Below, in pieces: positions 6,588 to 8,185 of a stretch of DNA of 8,185 nucleotides. Position numbers and translations under genes: made by a program. The first letter of the stretch is position 1, and every line of letters begins with the position of its first letter. The notes under the pieces were generated by a model. It made no database searches. It had not been told where the DNA came from and saw nothing but the letters and a program-made list of their open reading frames with translations. Source of the stretch: JAAYYY01 sp032260445 (GTDB lineage Bacteria > Chloroflexota > Anaerolineae > Promineifilales > Promineifilaceae); NCBI GenBank assembly GCA_032260445.1, contig JAVVFG010000176.1, positions 1-8,185 on the forward strand, in the 5' to 3' direction.

Positions 6588-8185
6588 ATGAAGCGCTACC
6601 TGTCTGTGATGGTGCTGGTGGGAGCGGCGCTAGCGCTCTTGGTCGCGCCGGCAGCCGCAGCTGAGAAAAGCTATGTCGCCACTCGCTACGACGTCGCGGC
6701 AACCGTGGAGGCGGGCGGGGATCTGCTGGTAACGGAGACCGTCACCTATGCCTTCTATGGCGAGCCGTTTACGTATGTTTTCCGTGAGTTGGAGACGGGT
6801 TTCAGCGACGGTGTGACGGTCCTTGACGTGGCGATGGATGGCGAGAGCCTGCCGGCAGGGACGGATGCCGGGCGGGCGGAGATCCGCGGCGAGCGTGTCA
6901 CCTGGCATATGGCGCCCACAGTGGATGAGAGCCACACATTTACCCTGCGCTACCGGCTGCACGGCGTGGTGCGCCAGGACGAGCGCGGCGACCTGCTGCG
7001 TTTCCAGATCTTGCCGACAGAGCACGCGTTCGAAATCCTGGAGAGTGATACGACGTTGACCTTTCCGCCAGGGGTCCGGCCGGTGGGCGACGTGGCGGTC
7101 GTCGCGGGCAGCGGCAGCGCGGCGCGCGTCGAGGATGGGGTCGTGGTGACTGCTGGGCAAGTCGCGGCGGATACCTCGCTGGCGATTGAGGTCGTTTTCC
7201 CGGCGGGCAGCGTGATCAGCGAGCCGCCGGCATGGCAGGCACGGCAGATAACGCAAAGGGAGGCAGCGCCGTGGTGGCTGCTCGCGGGGGGCATGGTGAT
7301 AGTCGCCGTGAGCGGCGCCTTCTTTGCCGCATACCGGCGCCTGCAGCCGCCGTCTGTGCCGGCCAGGGGCAGCGAGCGAGTATACGAACCACCGGCCGAC
7401 GTGCCCCCGGCGTACGCGGGAGCACTGGCCAGCGCGGGAGCCCGCGCGCAGTGGCAGCACGCGCTGGCGACGCTGTTTGATCTGGCGGAACGCGAGGTGG
7501 TGGAAATCGAGGAAAAGCCGCGCACGGGGCTGTTCGGCAGCCGCGACTTCATCGTGCGCCGGCTCGGAACAACGGTCGAGCTAGCGCCCCACGAGGATGC
7601 GCTGCTGGCGCTGCTGTTCGAGGGAAAGCACGGCCGCGACGAGGAAGTGCGCTTCTCCAAGTTGCAGCAGCGGGTGACTGGCAGACGATGGAAGGCGTTC
7701 GAGGAAACCCTGTGGCAGGAGCTGAAGCAGGCGGGGCTAGTCAGCGAGGTCAAGCGGGCGGCAGGTAAGCGGCTGACCCTCGCCGGCATCGTTGTGTTGC
7801 TGTTCGGCACGTTGCTTTTCCCGGTGCTCTTGTTGGCGTTTGACGCAGGGGCCGCGGCACTGGTCGTCCCGATTGGGTTCCTTGTGGCTGGCACGATTGG
7901 CATTGTCCTGGGCCAGGCGGTGAAGCCGCTCACGGCGCAGGGCGTCCAGGCGGCTGCCACTTGGAAACCGTTTGCCGACTATCTCAAGCAGGTGACGAAA
8001 GGGAGAGCCGCTGTGACGCGACCCGACACCTTCGCCCGCTATCTCTCCTACGCGGCAGCGTTTGGGTTGCTGCAGAACTGGGCGCGCCACTTCCAGCGCG
8101 AAGGGGTTACCGCCGCGCCGGTCTGGTTCCATGCCGCCGCAGCGGCGGGCGAAGACAGTTCGATGGCTGCCTTTGTGGCCATGTC
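6588..8185 (+). CDS. DUF2207-type (YciQ-like) membrane protein, 3' partial
   Basis: This is a predicted membrane protein of unknown function; 532 codons are visible and the frame is open at the right edge. A clear signal peptide (MKRYLSVMVLVGAALALLVAP, then AAAAE) ends near residue 25. An extracellular beta-rich region (about 27-220) resembles the DUF2207 N-terminal domain: an opening YDVAATVEAGGDLLVTETVTY, then FRELETG and VTWHM. A membrane helix follows (about 229-249), then a cytoplasmic part (about 250-395) whose segment from about 300 to 390 (LFDLAEREVVEIEE to LWQELKQAGLVSE) reads like a winged-helix fold. Two more helices lie near 396-418 and 424-446, and then the family's C-terminal motif YLSYAAAFGLLQNWARHF. 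The start at 6588 has GGAG at 6577-6580, seven bases upstream, and immediately precedes the signal peptide. The gene lies 66 bases after surE. The family assignment is from recalled motifs; no function should be inferred, nor any tie to phosphate. Confidence 0.75.
   Translation, partial: MKRYLSVMVLVGAALALLVAPAAAAEKSYVATRYDVAATVEAGGDLLVTETVTYAFYGEPFTYVFRELETGFSDGVTVLDVAMDGESLPAGTDAGRAEIRGERVTWHMAPTVDESHTFTLRYRLHGVVRQDERGDLLRFQILPTEHAFEILESDTTLTFPPGVRPVGDVAVVAGSGSAARVEDGVVVTAGQVAADTSLAIEVVFPAGSVISEPPAWQARQITQREAAPWWLLAGGMVIVAVSGAFFAAYRRLQPPSVPARGSERVYEPPADVPPAYAGALASAGARAQWQHALATLFDLAEREVVEIEEKPRTGLFGSRDFIVRRLGTTVELAPHEDALLALLFEGKHGRDEEVRFSKLQQRVTGRRWKAFEETLWQELKQAGLVSEVKRAAGKRLTLAGIVVLLFGTLLFPVLLLAFDAGAAALVVPIGFLVAGTIGIVLGQAVKPLTAQGVQAAATWKPFADYLKQVTKGRAAVTRPDTFARYLSYAAAFGLLQNWARHFQREGVTAAPVWFHAAAAAGEDSSMAAFVAM

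Noticed and set aside
6630..7960. Long open frames on the - strand opposite the DUF2207 gene (about 276 and 336 codons)
   Set aside because: They are rich in Ala, Arg, Ser, Thr and Pro, overlap each other in different frames, show no family motif, and lie opposite a continuous, well-supported + strand gene. GC-rich coding DNA often gives such shadows.

Overview
The window is GC-rich and every gene reads left to right on the + strand. It holds a phosphate uptake operon in the order pstS (5' end missing), pstC, pstA, pstB, phoU. A nucleotide phosphatase gene (surE) follows, then the first 532 codons of a DUF2207-type membrane protein that runs off the right edge. I see no RNA gene, CRISPR array, insertion sequence or origin. 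The style of the binding protein (PGTDSGTFDYF motif, two conserved cysteines) and the very long extracellular loop in PstA suggest Chloroflexota, perhaps an Anaerolineae-like lineage. That placement rests on recalled family resemblance, not a search.

Region 1 (2-4985) is the ABC importer. PstS is the exported binding protein, PstC and PstA are the two permease subunits, and PstB is the ATPase. The pstS-pstC gap (848-1022) carries two hairpins, a plausible way to make more binding protein than permease. pstC/pstA overlap by 8 bases and pstA/pstB by 4, which suggests translational coupling. Region 2 (5010-5696) is phoU, the regulator that normally accompanies Pst. Region 3 (5748-6521) is surE, which releases phosphate from nucleoside monophosphates and so fits beside a phosphate importer. 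Region 4 (6588 to the end) is a signal-peptide-bearing membrane protein of unknown role, with no clear functional link to the rest.

The most unusual feature is pstA. It encodes about 729 residues where ordinary PstA proteins have roughly 280-300. Part of the excess is a long loop that I recall from related PstA proteins. The rest, about residues 75-355, is a complete PstS-like binding domain placed after the first membrane helix. Its two halves are in swapped order: the part matching the PstS C-terminal portion comes first and the part matching the N-terminal lobe second. The junction corresponds to one point in PstS, just after the SGTFDYF helix. This looks like a circularly permuted phosphate-binding domain built into the permease, encoded next to a normal, separate pstS. 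The importer may therefore have both a free receptor and a tethered one.
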